A stretch of 64,000 nucleotides of DNA from Chloroflexota bacterium (GCA_012516075.1 JAAYXE010000159.1:30822-94821); one strand, 5' to 3'; positions 28,362-39,601 are shown, numbered from the stretch's first letter. Notes: generated from the sequence alone by a model not told the origin. Translations and numbers: made by a program.

Positions 28362-28396
28362 AGTGAGGCGCCTTTTCCAGGCGCCTCACTTATTTC
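28362..28396 (+). terminator. Terminator after the nitrite reductase module
   Basis: An 11-bp perfect stem (AGTGAGGCGCC 28362-28372 with 28380-28390) closes a 7-base loop and is followed by TATTTC. It also faces the convergent gene at 28440. Confidence 0.8.
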
Positions 28397-28439
28397 ATTC
28401 AAGGGCTTCTCACCAATCGATACAGACGGTGCCGCCGGG

Positions 28440-28766
28440 CTATGGTGTGAGCGGGGCTGCTTCAGGAGTGCCTGCCTGGCGGACCTGCTTCCATTGTTTT
28501 ACCGCATCCTGCAGGCGCGGCCAGGTATGGATACCGGTGATCACCAGCAGGACGAAGCTCGCCGCGCCCGCTACGCCGAACAACGCATAACGCAGGGTAC
28601 GCAGCGTCCCGGTGTTCTCTGCGCTGGCAGCCTGAAGCAGGCGCTCTTTCGATGCAGACACAAACTCTGCCCTGGGCTCTACCGGCACGAGCACATCATC
28701 CAGATACCGTTCAACATCCTCAATCTGGTCTCGATGCTTCCATGAATATTTACCATTGTTGAACAT
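28440..28766 (-). CDS. Single-pass membrane protein, possible anti-sigma-like partner
   Basis: The 108-aa protein has a ~57-residue charged N-terminal domain (DQIEDVERYLDDVLVPVEPRAEFVSASKERLLQ), one membrane helix (about residues 62-82) and a short outer tail. This layout resembles small anti-sigma factors, and an ECF sigma gene lies two genes upstream on the same strand. The zinc motif HxxxCxxC of ZAS anti-sigma factors is absent, so this is only a suggestion from position and topology. DegV lies between them with 9-base spacing. Confidence 0.6.
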   Translation of the reverse strand: MFNNGKYSWKHRDQIEDVERYLDDVLVPVEPRAEFVSASKERLLQAASAENTGTLRTLRYALFGVAGAASFVLLVITGIHTWPRLQDAVKQWKQVRQAGTPEAAPLTP

Positions 28767-28775
28767 CTTAATCCT

Positions 28776-29624
28776 TTATCCTTCCTCAACGGGATAGGCG
28801 ACAATGCCAACGGTTCCCGGTCCCAGATTGGCAGCTACTGCAATCGATAAATCCGTCACGATCAGATCCTGGCAGTTCAATACACTCTTAACCTTCTCTA
28901 CCAGCGACTCACCGGCAGAGGGGTCCTGAGCGTGGAAGACCGCCACATTCACCGGCGTTTTCCCGACCTGCCGGCGCACGTTTTCCAGCATATTTTCCAG
29001 CGCGTGCCGGCGGGTTAACACCCGTCCTGCGATCTCCAGCGCTCCATCGTAAAGGGCAACCACTGGTTTTAGATGCAGGAAGTTTGCCCATGCTGCCTGC
29101 AGTGACCTCATCCGCATGCTGCGGCGTGCGTACGACAGGTTGTTCAGGGTGAGGAACATCGTCAGGTGCCTGCGCATATCCTCGAGGCGCTGCAGGATCC
29201 GTTCGATCGAATAACCGGCCCGGTCGAGCAAACGCGCTTCCCGGCACAGATACCCCATTGCAGCCGAACCCCCCGCCGAATCGAAGGGGATAATATGGTA
29301 CTGGCCGAACAATTCACTGGCTGCTGCCTGCGCTGAGGCAAAGATCCCGGAAAGCGTGCGGGTGACGTGCACAGAGAGGATCCGGTCTCCCGGCTCTGCG
29401 ATGGACTTATAGAAGTCAACCAGTTCCTGCGGCGATGGAGGCCTGGTCTGGGGTATTTCGCCCGTCTCAGCCACCAGGCGGTAAAACTCGCCCTTTTCCA
29501 GGTCAGTCCCCTGCTGGTAGGTCTGTTCTTTCAGTTGAACCTGCAGCGGGATCACCTGGATGTCGTACATCTCCGCCCATCCGGCGGGCATGTCACCGGC
29601 TCCATCCATGACTATACGCAGCAT
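28776..29624 (-). CDS. DegV family (fatty acid kinase B-like) protein
   Basis: DegV/FakB proteins bind a single fatty acid and present it to a fatty-acid kinase. The N-terminal block IVMDGAGDMPAGW, the loop with threonine and serine that hold the carboxylate (TRPPSPQEL; VTRTLSGIFASAQAAA) and DSAGGSAAMG are all typical. Length (282 aa) is normal. No FakA partner is present in the window. It is placed between an ECF sigma gene and a small membrane protein on the minus strand. Confidence 0.9.
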   Translation of the reverse strand: MLRIVMDGAGDMPAGWAEMYDIQVIPLQVQLKEQTYQQGTDLEKGEFYRLVAETGEIPQTRPPSPQELVDFYKSIAEPGDRILSVHVTRTLSGIFASAQAAASELFGQYHIIPFDSAGGSAAMGYLCREARLLDRAGYSIERILQRLEDMRRHLTMFLTLNNLSYARRSMRMRSLQAAWANFLHLKPVVALYDGALEIAGRVLTRRHALENMLENVRRQVGKTPVNVAVFHAQDPSAGESLVEKVKSVLNCQDLIVTDLSIAVAANLGPGTVGIVAYPVEEG

Positions 29625-29656
29625 AGTCTTCGCTCCATCTTGTCGCGCATCCGCCG

Positions 29657-30277
29657 TCAGTCAGCAGCGCTGCGCTGCAACCCATCCAGGTTGATGGCAG
29701 AGCGTTCCAGCTCATCTCGCAGGGATAGTAGGGTGCGGTGATACAGGCTTTTCACCGCGCCTTCTGTGCGCCCCATGATCTGACCGATCTCTGCGTTGGA
29801 GAGGTGCTCCACAAATTTTAAAATCAGCAGCTGCTGGCGCTCGGGCGGCAAACAGCGAATGACCCGCAAAAGCCGCTCTCGCTCCTCCGCCTGCAGCACC
29901 TCGTGCTCGGGGAGCTCGCCTGCGGCGTGGTAATTGAATAACCCGTCGTCCAGCGGCACCTCTTTCCGCCGGCTGTTATCGCGGTGCCAGTTCGCCACCA
30001 GATTATGCGCAATCCGGTACAGCCAGGCCGAAAAAGGAAGACCGCGATCCTTGTAGCGCGTGATGTGCCGCATGGCGCGCATAAAAACGCGCTCGGTCAG
30101 GTCCTCGGCATCCAGCGTACTGCCAGTGCGGTAATAAATGTAGCTGTAAATACGCCCTACGTACCGCTCGTAGAGCATGCCAAAAGCTTCTACATCTCCT
30201 TGCGAAGCTCTCGCAAGAATGACGTCATCGCCCTGTTCCAGCACCTTTGCTATTCCTTTGCTGGCAGGGTTACGCAT
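29657..30277 (-). CDS. ECF-type RNA polymerase sigma factor
   Basis: The 206-aa protein has sigma region 2 (AFGMLYERYVGRIYSYIYYRTG...DAEDLTERVFMRAMRHI...FSAWLYRIAHNLVANWHR) and region 4 (LPPERQQLLILKFVEHLSNAEIGQIMGRTEGAVKSLYHRTLLSLRDEL), with no region 1.1 or 3. It directs polymerase to a specific set of promoters, often in response to envelope stress. The small single-pass protein at 28440 could be its membrane-bound regulator. The start codon at 30277 gives a length normal for the SigK/SigW-like group. Confidence 0.93.
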   Translation of the reverse strand: MRNPASKGIAKVLEQGDDVILARASQGDVEAFGMLYERYVGRIYSYIYYRTGSTLDAEDLTERVFMRAMRHITRYKDRGLPFSAWLYRIAHNLVANWHRDNSRRKEVPLDDGLFNYHAAGELPEHEVLQAEERERLLRVIRCLPPERQQLLILKFVEHLSNAEIGQIMGRTEGAVKSLYHRTLLSLRDELERSAINLDGLQRSAAD

Positions 30278-30555
30278 AATAAAACCCCGCCCTTGGGTAA
30301 AAGTTTCTCCGAGTATATCACGAGATATTTCTACCGCAGGTACAGGCAGATGCCGCTACCGGCTGAGTTAATTGTATGCTTCTATGGGGGGAAAAGTGAA
30401 GAAGGGGCTGCAGGCCTTCCGGTGTTGCTGTCCTGAATTAGGGCTCTATGAGGGGAAAACCCTGAAAAAGACCCGCCCGAAGACGCCAGAAGCCAGGCCG
30501 GAGATGGTATTGATCTGAACCGGAGAATATGCTCCGGGCATATGCCGGTGGGGCG

Positions 30556-30888
30556 TTAAAAATCCCCGGCGCGCTCGAGTACCGCCTCAATCTGCCGGCG
30601 CAGTTCAGGGGTCAGCCATTCCTCTTCGTAATCGGCTTCTTCTTCAAACAGGGGCGCGGCGTCGTCCAGCGGTTCAAGCCAGCCGGTACTGCGGGGCTCG
30701 AGGGTGCGCAAACTGATGTGGCGCACAGCGGGGTCTCCGTTATCGAGCACCAAAAATTTACCCTGGCCTGCGCTGCCATCGATGTAGCGGGCGCGAAAAC
30801 CGCACTGCGGGCATGAAAACTCATAACCTTCCTGGCCGTGCACATGGATCTGATTACATTCGGTGTGGTGGATGGGCGTTACACTCAT
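30556..30888 (-). CDS. Small CxxC protein of unknown function
   Basis: The 110-aa product starts at the ATG at 30888, preceded by AAGGAAG. It has a short N-terminal zinc-ribbon-like part (CNQIHVHGQEGYEFSCPQCGF) with one single Cys, histidines and one CxxC, then an acidic C-terminal half. I do not recognise a family. An 18-bp inverted repeat lies 31 bases upstream and may be an operator. Confidence 0.6.
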   Translation of the reverse strand: MSVTPIHHTECNQIHVHGQEGYEFSCPQCGFRARYIDGSAGQGKFLVLDNGDPAVRHISLRTLEPRSTGWLEPLDDAAPLFEEEADYEEEWLTPELRRQIEAVLERAGDF

Positions 30889-30918
30889 CAAGAATCTTCC
30901 TTATATAGATCGGATTTC

Positions 30919-30936
30919 ACCTGTAAAGATACAGGT
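30919..30936. promoter_or_regulatory. Inverted repeat, candidate operator
   Basis: ACCTGTA-AAGA-TACAGGT is a perfect 7-bp-arm inverted repeat 31 bases upstream of the gene at 30888. Further CTGTAA-like half sites occur at about 30972, 30996 and 31019. A related repeat precedes the patatin gene. Confidence 0.4.
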
Positions 30937-31202
30937 AAGCCCGCCGCTGGTCAACCGCTGCAGCCGACGCTCCTGTAAGGTTTTTCTGACAATTCTGTAA
31001 GCTGGGGTGGATAATGATGTACAGGTTATAAAACCCATCATAAATAAAACCCGCTTTCCAGGCTATAGGGATTACTCCTGTTTTCGGGGTGTGAATCTTC
31101 CTATTGCCGGGTAGGGTTAATCCTTACCCATCTTCAGGGTTTCCCCTTAGCCTGCACACCGGCAAAACAAGAAAATTTTTACAAAACGCTAAGAGAAAAG
31201 CC
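30937..31202. other. Non-coding stretch upstream of tmRNA
   Basis: Together with flanking sites this ~350-base gap holds no gene that I can support. It contains repeated CTGTAA-like half sites (30970-31025) and then the tmRNA promoter. Confidence 0.4.
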
Positions 31203-31231
31203 TTGAATCTCGCCCCCGGATGTTGTAGAAT
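31203..31231 (+). promoter_or_regulatory. tmRNA promoter
   Basis: TTGAAT (31203-31208) and TAGAAT (31226-31231) are exactly 17 bp apart and end 13 bases before the mature tmRNA 5' end, leaving a short leader for RNase P to remove. Confidence 0.65.
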
Positions 31232-31244
31232 AAATGTGCAATTT

Positions 31245-31642
31245 GGGGATGACTGGTTTCGACGGGAGAGGCTGGTCCCAAACTGCGAGCCGAGAGGCGC
31301 CGACCTCGATAAATCAGCGCAAAAAAATAAGTGCCAACCGCACTTCCTACGCTGCTCTTCCTCTCGCCGCATAAGCGAGTGATTAAGCAGCTGGCCCCTT
31401 AGATGGGCCACGTCCACCGGCGCCGCTCTCCGGCCGGCCGCCGGACCGGGCGTCACAAAGCCGGAGTGCTGCACGCTACGCCGCTACACGTGCAAAAGAA
31501 GGGCTTTCGGGCCCTGGCGGCTGGCCCAGCGCCTGCTCTGTCGATCGTGCGGCGTCTGGGCGAGAGCAAACGATCGACTACGCTCGTAGACGTTTGGAGA
31601 TCGAATCTTTCGGACTCGGGTTCGATTCCCGACATCTCCACC
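31245..31642 (+). ncRNA. ssrA: Transfer-messenger RNA (tmRNA, SsrA)
   Basis: tmRNA rescues stalled ribosomes and tags the unfinished protein for degradation. The 5' end GGGGATGACTGGTTTCGACGG and the 3' end with T-arm TCGGG-TTCGATT-CCCGA and acceptor strand CATCTCC form the tRNA-like domain; GGGGATG pairs with CATCTCC with one G-U pair. After the discriminator A, only CC of the CCA end is encoded. The tag reading frame is at 31333-31374: ANRTSYAALPLAA then TAA, preceded by ATAAGT as usual before the resume codon. The hydrophobic end LAA is the expected ClpXP signal. SmpB is at 5090. Confidence 0.95.
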
Positions 31643-31650
31643 TGAAGCAG

Positions 31651-31676
31651 AAAAACCGGCCGTGCGCCGGTTTTTT
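31651..31676 (+). terminator. tmRNA terminator
   Basis: AAAAACCGGC (31651-31660) pairs with GCCGGTTTTT (31666-31675), loop CGTGC, T run after the stem. Confidence 0.92.
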
Positions 31677-31775
31677 ATTCTGCCCCGTCTCCAGTCCCGC
31701 CGGATCCGCAGGCATCATCCCATGTATAATTACCCCAACTCAACCAAAAAAGGAACGACCAAAGGAGGCATTCCA

Positions 31776-32537
31776 ATGACCCAACCTGCGAACCGCCTGG
31801 ATCTTCCCGATGCACCTGTCAGCGAAAAAGGCAGGGGGATCACAGGCATGGAATACGAGATCATCGGCACCACCATGCAGGCCGTGATCCTGGAACTCGA
31901 CCCGGGCGAGACGGTATACTCCGAAAGCGGTGGGATGGCATGGATGTCCAGCAACATCGAGATGCGCACCAGCGGGCGCGGCGGGGGGCTGGGCGGCGTG
32001 CTCAAACGCGCTGTCAGCGGTGAATCGCTCTTCCTGGTCGAATACACCAGCCAGAATGGCAAGGGCAAAGTCGCCTTTGCAGCCAGTTTTCCCGGAAGGA
32101 TCGTCCCGATCCGGCTGGAACAGGGCCAGCAGATGATCTGTCAGAAAACGGCATTCCTGTGCGCGGAGAAAACCGTCAGCCTGGACATTCACTTCCGCCG
32201 CAGACTGGGTGCGGGCATCTTCGGCGGTGAGGGCTTCATCATGCAGAAGCTGACCGGCCCCGGGGTCGCCTTCGTCACGCTGGATGGTGAGATTTTTGAG
32301 TATGATCTGGCGCCCAACGAGGTCATGAGGGTCGACACCGGGCACGTCGCTATGTACGAGCCCACGGTTGCCTTTGATGTCGAGATGGTCAGGGGCTTTT
32401 CCAACATCTTTTTCGGCGGCGAAGGCCTATTCCTGGCCACCCTGCGCGGACCCGGCCGCATCTGGCTGCAGACCATGCCCACCAGCAACCTGGCGCGCGC
32501 TCTCAAACCCTACCTACCCACCAGCTCGAACGGGTAA
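31776..32537 (+). CDS. AIM24 family protein
   Basis: The 253-aa product belongs to the AIM24 / TIGR00266 family of beta-rich proteins found in many bacteria and mitochondria; the bacterial role is unknown. Hallmarks are [45 protein letters not shown] and the C-terminal [21 protein letters not shown]. The start is fixed by a perfect AAAGGAGG 7 bases before the ATG at 31776; an in-frame start at 31662 would sit inside the tmRNA terminator. No membrane segment is seen. Confidence 0.93.
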   Translation: MTQPANRLDLPDAPVSEKGRGITGMEYEIIGTTMQAVILELDPGETVYSESGGMAWMSSNIEMRTSGRGGGLGGVLKRAVSGESLFLVEYTSQNGKGKVAFAASFPGRIVPIRLEQGQQMICQKTAFLCAEKTVSLDIHFRRRLGAGIFGGEGFIMQKLTGPGVAFVTLDGEIFEYDLAPNEVMRVDTGHVAMYEPTVAFDVEMVRGFSNIFFGGEGLFLATLRGPGRIWLQTMPTSNLARALKPYLPTSSNG

Positions 32538-32649
32538 AAGTAGAATCTTCTGGGGAGGCAGCAGCGAACTGCCTCCCCGTTTCCATGCAAACCGGCCTGC
32601 CTGCGTTTGCTCATCCATTACTTGATCATAACGAAGGAAGGTTTTCTCC

Positions 32650-33372
32650 ATGCTGGATGTCATCGCTTTTGATGCCGATGATACGCTCTGGCATACCGAG
32701 TTGTATTACCGCCAGGCCGAACAGCGCTACCTCGCCATGCTGGCGGCCTGCGGGGTCTCTACGGAGGATGCGCTGGCCGCGCTCCACCGCCTGGAGATCG
32801 ACAACCTGGTTTACTTTGGTTACGGGATTCGCGGCTTCATCCTGTCGATGATCGAGGCCGCTATTCAGGTCTCCGCCGGGCGCGTGTCCACGTCCGATAT
32901 CCAGGAGATGATCGAGCTGGGGCGCGGCATGACAGGCCACGAGATCCGGCTGCTGGACGGCGTCAGGGAAACGCTGGACAGTCTTACCGGTCGGCGCCTG
33001 ATGCTCATCACCAAAGGCGATACCCTGGATCAGGAGAGCAAGATCCGCCGTTCCGGCCTGGCCGGTTATTTCCCGCTGGTCGAGATCGTGCTCGATAAAA
33101 CCCCCGAAGCGTATGCCAGTGTTTTCGCCCGCCATTCCATAGACCCTACTCGCTTTGTCATGGTGGGGAACTCACTGCGCTCGGATATCGCGCCCGTCCT
33201 GGCACTGGGTGGATATGCGGTCCACATCCCCTATCCCGACAGCTGGGCTCATGAATCGGCCGCAGACCTGCCTGCTGACCGTTCCCGTTTCTTTGAAATT
33301 TCCAGCATGCACCAACTGGGTGAGGTCATCGCAAAGATCGAAGCGCAGATTACGCAGGCCGGCCCCCGCTGA
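32650..33372 (+). CDS. HAD-superfamily hydrolase
   Basis: The 240-aa enzyme has HAD motif I (DADDTLW, with the nucleophile and acid aspartates), motif II (LMLITKGD), lysine of motif III (LDKTPEAY) and motif IV (VGNSLRSDIAP). A helical cap lies between motifs I and II (about residues 20-95). The order is that of a phosphatase such as a phosphoglycolate-type HAD, but the substrate is not predictable. It is preceded by GAAGGAAGG. Confidence 0.9.
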   Translation: MLDVIAFDADDTLWHTELYYRQAEQRYLAMLAACGVSTEDALAALHRLEIDNLVYFGYGIRGFILSMIEAAIQVSAGRVSTSDIQEMIELGRGMTGHEIRLLDGVRETLDSLTGRRLMLITKGDTLDQESKIRRSGLAGYFPLVEIVLDKTPEAYASVFARHSIDPTRFVMVGNSLRSDIAPVLALGGYAVHIPYPDSWAHESAADLPADRSRFFEISSMHQLGEVIAKIEAQITQAGPR

Positions 33373-33393
33373 GCCCGGCCTTCTGCAAGTAAA

Positions 33394-33972
33394 TTAATGA
33401 GGGTATGAATTTCTGGTTGTGATTCGTCGTCCTTCTCTGAACCACTGCCACCCCTTTTGAAACAGGGCAGCGGCACCGAGAATTACACACCAGTAGAAGA
33501 TGTATTCTGGAAAAGAAAACACCAGAACCGAAATTGGGCTGGCATTCTCCAGCATGGGGACCTCCAGGATCCTTAAGCCGTAGATGCCCCATAGATGCGC
33601 AAGCACGGATTCCAGGCCGGCCAGGAAGCAGAAGGTAACGACCGGAATTCCGGGCAAACGGAGAGCCAGCCAGTGGAAAACCAGTGCGAAGAGGGCAAAC
33701 GATACTGGCACCAGGAACAAAAAACCACCGTAGCGGAACCAGGCCGGAAAGAAGTATTGATAATAACTGTCCCAGAAAGTAAAACCCAGCACAACCCCAA
33801 AAATGCTCCACAGGATCGCTGCGGTGCCTGCCAGGGGCCATTTAAGCTCACGAAAATGCGCTGGTTTGATGCGCCAGACCAGAAGAAGGACAAGGGCTGC
33901 ATCCACGAGTGCGATTAGAACGCTGCTGACCCAGAAATGTTCTGACCGTAATTGAAAATATCCGGGGAGCAT
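33394..33972 (-). CDS. Polytopic membrane protein of unknown function
   Basis: The 192-aa product has five to six hydrophobic helices (VLIALVDAALVLLLVW; AAILWSIFGVVLGFTF; FLFLVPVSFALFALVFHWLAL; others). I do not recognise it. The C-terminal tail is basic and cytoplasmic. The ATG at 33972 is chosen because the longer in-frame start at 34050 adds a basic stretch unlike a membrane protein N-terminus; the start is uncertain. Confidence 0.6.
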   Translation of the reverse strand: MLPGYFQLRSEHFWVSSVLIALVDAALVLLLVWRIKPAHFRELKWPLAGTAAILWSIFGVVLGFTFWDSYYQYFFPAWFRYGGFLFLVPVSFALFALVFHWLALRLPGIPVVTFCFLAGLESVLAHLWGIYGLRILEVPMLENASPISVLVFSFPEYIFYWCVILGAAALFQKGWQWFREGRRITTRNSYPH

Positions 33973-34105
33973 CTTGAGGCCCCTCCCAGGTCCCGGTTTC
34001 CAGACCAGCTGCCGCTGGACTGTTCTGCGCCCTCCTTGCGGTTCAGCCAAGCACGGTCTTGATGAACCTGCTGCCTCCTGGGATTTGCAAACTCATATTA
34101 AAGAT

Positions 34106-34564
34106 TTACAACAGCTGCCGCAGTTCCTCCGTTAGGGCCGCGGAAAGCTCCGGCCGGCCGTGGAACTGCGCCGGCGTGTTCTGAAAGAGCAGGATGCGCC
34201 ATTCGTCTGCGCCCCGGATGGCCACCAGTGTTTGCACTGCGTTGACGGCCGGATTGATGTCCTGCATTCCCGGCGGGATCATGCCGCACACAGCGTGGAT
34301 CAGCACACCGTCCGGGCTGAACTGCCTCATACTGCGAATTTTCCCCACGTAGCGCGCCGTTTCATGATCGGCAAAGATGCGGCCCAGCTCGTCCCGCACC
34401 GCTGCGCTGCCGTCCATCACACTGCCGTCAAAGCCGACAACCAGCGCCTGCGGGTCGAAAAGGGCCGCGTAGTCCGCTGCAGAGCGCCGGTTCCAGGCGT
34501 CCAGCAGGGCATGGTAGATGGCTGTGAGGCGTTCTTTCACTTCAGGACCGGGTGTTGAGGTCAT
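34106..34564 (-). CDS. SnoaL/NTF2-like (SgcJ/EcaC-type) protein
   Basis: The 152-aa protein is a cone-shaped NTF2-like domain of the SgcJ/EcaC group: LTAIYHALLDAWNRRSAADYAALFDPQALVVGFDGS is the typical first helix and strand. Such domains bind small hydrophobic ligands or act as ketosteroid-isomerase-like enzymes; the ligand here is unknown. The start overlaps the end of the RlmI-like gene by four bases (ATGA). Confidence 0.82.
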   Translation of the reverse strand: MTSTPGPEVKERLTAIYHALLDAWNRRSAADYAALFDPQALVVGFDGSVMDGSAAVRDELGRIFADHETARYVGKIRSMRQFSPDGVLIHAVCGMIPPGMQDINPAVNAVQTLVAIRGADEWRILLFQNTPAQFHGRPELSAALTEELRQLL

Positions 34565-35751
34565 GAGCTCACTCGCACCACCAGGCCTTTCAGGTAGGCG
34601 CCCTCAGGGAAGTTGAGCGCCACAGGGTGATCGGGCCCCTGCTGCAGGTGTTCAACGATCAGCGCCTCTCTGCCGGAATCCAGTGCCGCGCCGGCGACAA
34701 TCTTCTGGAAAAGGTCGGCCGTCACACCGCCGGAGCACGAAAAGGTGACCAGCATCCCACCCGGGCGCAGCAGCTTCAGCGCCAGCAGGTTGATGTCTTT
34801 ATAACCCCGGGCTGCACGCTGGGCCTGCGCTGCGGTCTGGGCGAATTTCGGCGGGTCCAGGATGATCATGTCGAAGGAGCGCCCCTGATCACGCAGTGTG
34901 CGCAGGTATTTGAAGACATCGGCCTCCACAAAAGTGACTTTATCGACCGGGAACCCATTGAGCTCAATATTGGCGCGTGCCGCCGCCAGCGCGTCTGCCG
35001 AACTGTCCACCGCGATGACAGCCGTTGCGCCCCCTGCCAGGGCATATGTACTGAAACCGCCGGTGTAGCAGAAGCAGTCCAGCACCTCTCGCCCCTGGGC
35101 CAGCTCGCGCACCCGCTTCCGGTTCCGCCGCTGGTCGAGGTAGCAGCCCGTCTTATGGCCTCCACGCACGCCCACCTGGAATCGCAGCCCGTTTTCCACG
35201 ATCTCCAGCGGATCCGGCGGTTCATCCCCGCGCACCGGGCATACCCGCTCAGGCAGGCCCTCCAGACGGCGCACATCCACATCCGAACGCTCGAACAACC
35301 GCTCCGCGGCGCTCAACTCCACCAGCAGGTCGGCCAGGGTCGAGCGCCAGTATTCGCTTCCGCTGCTTAAAAACTGGGCCACCAGGGTATCGCCGTAGCG
35401 GTCTACCACCAATCCGGGCAGCCCGTCCGATTCGCCGTGCACCAGGCGCTCGGCACTGGTCTCGCCGGCCGGGATCAGCGCCTGGCGCAAAGCCAGGGCC
35501 GCGCACAGCCGCCGCCGGAAAAAGCCGGCATCGACCTTCTCCCCTTCATCCCAGGTCCACACGCGAGCCTGGATCTGTGAATGCGGACTGTAGGCACCCC
35601 AGGCCAGAAATGAGCCGTCGGAAGCCTCGATGCGCACCGTTTCACCCGCCTGCGGGTCGCCGCAGACCTTAGCCACTGCGCCGGAGAAAACCCAGGGATG
35701 CCGCCGCAGCAGCGACTTTTCCCGCCCCGGACGGATGCGCATCACCGCCAT
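34561..35751 (-). CDS. RlmI-like class I rRNA (cytosine-C5) methyltransferase
   Basis: The 396-aa product has an N-terminal PUA domain (MRIRPGREKSLLRRHPWVFSGAV) and a Rossmann methyltransferase domain with SAM motif I-like DCFCYTGGFSTYAL, VDSSADALAAARANIELNG and the catalytic IILDPPKFAQ. In RlmI this enzyme methylates 23S rRNA C1962. The start is the ATG at 35751, one base after the ligA stop; an in-frame start at 35850 would overlap ligA by ~100 bases. LigA, this gene and the NTF2-like gene form a minus-strand operon. Confidence 0.88.
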   Translation of the reverse strand: MAVMRIRPGREKSLLRRHPWVFSGAVAKVCGDPQAGETVRIEASDGSFLAWGAYSPHSQIQARVWTWDEGEKVDAGFFRRRLCAALALRQALIPAGETSAERLVHGESDGLPGLVVDRYGDTLVAQFLSSGSEYWRSTLADLLVELSAAERLFERSDVDVRRLEGLPERVCPVRGDEPPDPLEIVENGLRFQVGVRGGHKTGCYLDQRRNRKRVRELAQGREVLDCFCYTGGFSTYALAGGATAVIAVDSSADALAAARANIELNGFPVDKVTFVEADVFKYLRTLRDQGRSFDMIILDPPKFAQTAAQAQRAARGYKDINLLALKLLRPGGMLVTFSCSGGVTADLFQKIVAGAALDSGREALIVEHLQQGPDHPVALNFPEGAYLKGLVVRVSS

Positions 35752-35752
35752 A

Positions 35753-37816
<2,064 letters not shown>

Positions 37817-38794
37817 TCATGATGAGGTTGGTGCAGACAGATGTGCGCTCTGTGAAGATTGCACTTCAAAGGCCGGCGCATCGGCCGGTTCGCCCAGGGC
37901 AGCCGCCGAGAGCAAAATAAAGGTGATCCACACCGCATCCGCCAGCAGCAGGTGGATGATCTGCATGGGCACCGGCACCAGCAAAATCACGTTCACAAAT
38001 CCGGCAAGCAGCTGGATGACGAATAGTACTCCCAGTCCAACGGCCATCCGTTTCACGATGATCTGGCCGCGCAGCCTCGCCAGCATGCTGCCCACAAAAG
38101 CCAGATAAAAGCCCACCACGACTGCCGTGACGGGATGCCAGATGCGGAGCTGGATCAGGAAATGCGAGGTGGGAGAAAAATCCTGCTGCATGGCTTCACC
38201 CAGGGAACTGGCCGGGAATATTGTATCGCCCAGGGCGGTGATCGCCCCGGTGACACCCAGGATCAGGATGCCGGCAAAACCGATCGCGATTCCAGCCAGC
38301 GCCCTGCCCTGCCCCCTCAGCCGCACCCGCTCACCGCCCGATGCCCACCAGGCGGTGAGGGCCAGGCTGGCCAGCAGGAGGAAAGTGTTCACCAGGTGGA
38401 CAGCCATCGAGACCACTCGTCCCATCGAGACGTTTCCGGCCACCCATTCAAAGCGCACCAGAGCAGCTCCCACCAGCGACTCAGTGATGATGAAGAAGAG
38501 CGCCAGCGAGGCACCCAGGCGCAGGATGTGTCCAGCTGGGACCAGGCGAAAAGCCCAGATAAACAGGATGATAACGAAAAGCAGCGCCAGCCCGCTGGTG
38601 ATGCGGTGCGTGAATTCGATCAGGGTTTCCACCTGGGCGGCGCGCGGCAGCACTTCACCGTTGCAGAGCGGCCAGTGGCTGCCGCATCCCGCTCCCGAGC
38701 CGGTAGCGCGCACAAACGCACCCCATAAAACCACAGCCAGGTTGTAGATCAGTGTCCCCCAGGCGAAGTGTGCAAAATGTCTGTCGATCTTCAT
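37817..38794 (-). CDS. ctaA: Heme A synthase, COX15/CtaA family
   Basis: The 325-aa integral membrane protein (about eight helices) converts heme O to heme A for aa3-type oxidases. The N-terminal loop carries the two conserved cysteines (GAGCGSHWPLC), and the heme-ligand histidines appear in EFTHRITSG, AVHLVNT, WHPVTAV and IIHLLLAD. This is typical of the Gram-positive-like class with a cysteine pair. The heme O synthase gene ctaB is not in the window. Confidence 0.93.
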   Translation of the reverse strand: MKIDRHFAHFAWGTLIYNLAVVLWGAFVRATGSGAGCGSHWPLCNGEVLPRAAQVETLIEFTHRITSGLALLFVIILFIWAFRLVPAGHILRLGASLALFFIITESLVGAALVRFEWVAGNVSMGRVVSMAVHLVNTFLLLASLALTAWWASGGERVRLRGQGRALAGIAIGFAGILILGVTGAITALGDTIFPASSLGEAMQQDFSPTSHFLIQLRIWHPVTAVVVGFYLAFVGSMLARLRGQIIVKRMAVGLGVLFVIQLLAGFVNVILLVPVPMQIIHLLLADAVWITFILLSAAALGEPADAPAFEVQSSQSAHLSAPTSS

Positions 38795-38809
38795 GTTCTC
38801 CCCATGCTG

Positions 38810-39601
38810 CTAGAAAAGTGTGGGCTGTTGCGCCGGGCGCAGGGGTTCAACAGGCAGCCCGGCGATCTCCTTGAAACGGTTGGCCGTCATCGGGGCAAAG
38901 CCCGCATAATCGTTGTTCGTAAACCCGTAAACGCTTTCCAGCCGGTCCTGGACGGCATGAATTTTTTCCCACCAGCTTTTCAGGTCGGTCGTGCGGTCCA
39001 GTCTTTCGTGGGTGTGGTGGTCAAAGCTGCCGTGCCGTCCAATCCAGCGGATATAAATGAAAGGGGCTGTTACATAAATATTTCGCGGCAGTCCCGGGTA
39101 CTGGGTCGCTGCCCAGGCCACGCCGTGCTTCTCAAACAGTGCTGCGGTCTCGTTCTCCGCAGTGTACCACGACTGATCTCGAACTTCAACGGCGTAGGAC
39201 GGGCCGCGCGGCAGCTCGCTCAGGAACACATCCAGGTCTGCGTGGCGAGAGGCATCAAAGGAGGGTGGGAACTGCACCAGGATGACGCCCAGCTTCTTGC
39301 CCAGGGTCTCCACTACGGTGACAAATTCCTGCATCAGGCCGGCCACGCCCACGAGACTGAGGTCGTGCGTGATGACGCGCGGGACCTTCAGGCTGAACCG
39401 GAAGCCTTCCGGGGTCTGGGCGGCCCAGCGTTTCACAGTTTCGATGCGCGGTGTGCCGTAAAACGTAGAATCGATCTCCGCGGCGTTGAAAATCCGGCTA
39501 TAATATGTAAGCCAGCTGCGAGCAGGCATATCCTGTGGATAGAATACCCCGCTCCAATCTTTATAACTGAAACCCATTGTACCGATATACCAGTCTGTCA
39601 T
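38810..39601 (-). CDS. DUF72 domain protein
   Basis: The 263-aa protein is a TIM-barrel-like DUF72 member: IGTMGFSYKDWSGVFYP, INSTFYGTP-like EIDSTFYGTPRIETVKRWA, FRFSLKVPRVITHD and GYGFTNNDYAGFAP-like blocks are conserved. The biochemical role is unknown. The start at 39601 avoids overlap with the divergent glutaredoxin gene, which begins 33 bases away, so the two must share a very short divergent promoter or be read from elsewhere. Confidence 0.9.
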   Translation of the reverse strand: MTDWYIGTMGFSYKDWSGVFYPQDMPARSWLTYYSRIFNAAEIDSTFYGTPRIETVKRWAAQTPEGFRFSLKVPRVITHDLSLVGVAGLMQEFVTVVETLGKKLGVILVQFPPSFDASRHADLDVFLSELPRGPSYAVEVRDQSWYTAENETAALFEKHGVAWAATQYPGLPRNIYVTAPFIYIRWIGRHGSFDHHTHERLDRTTDLKSWWEKIHAVQDRLESVYGFTNNDYAGFAPMTANRFKEIAGLPVEPLRPAQQPTLF

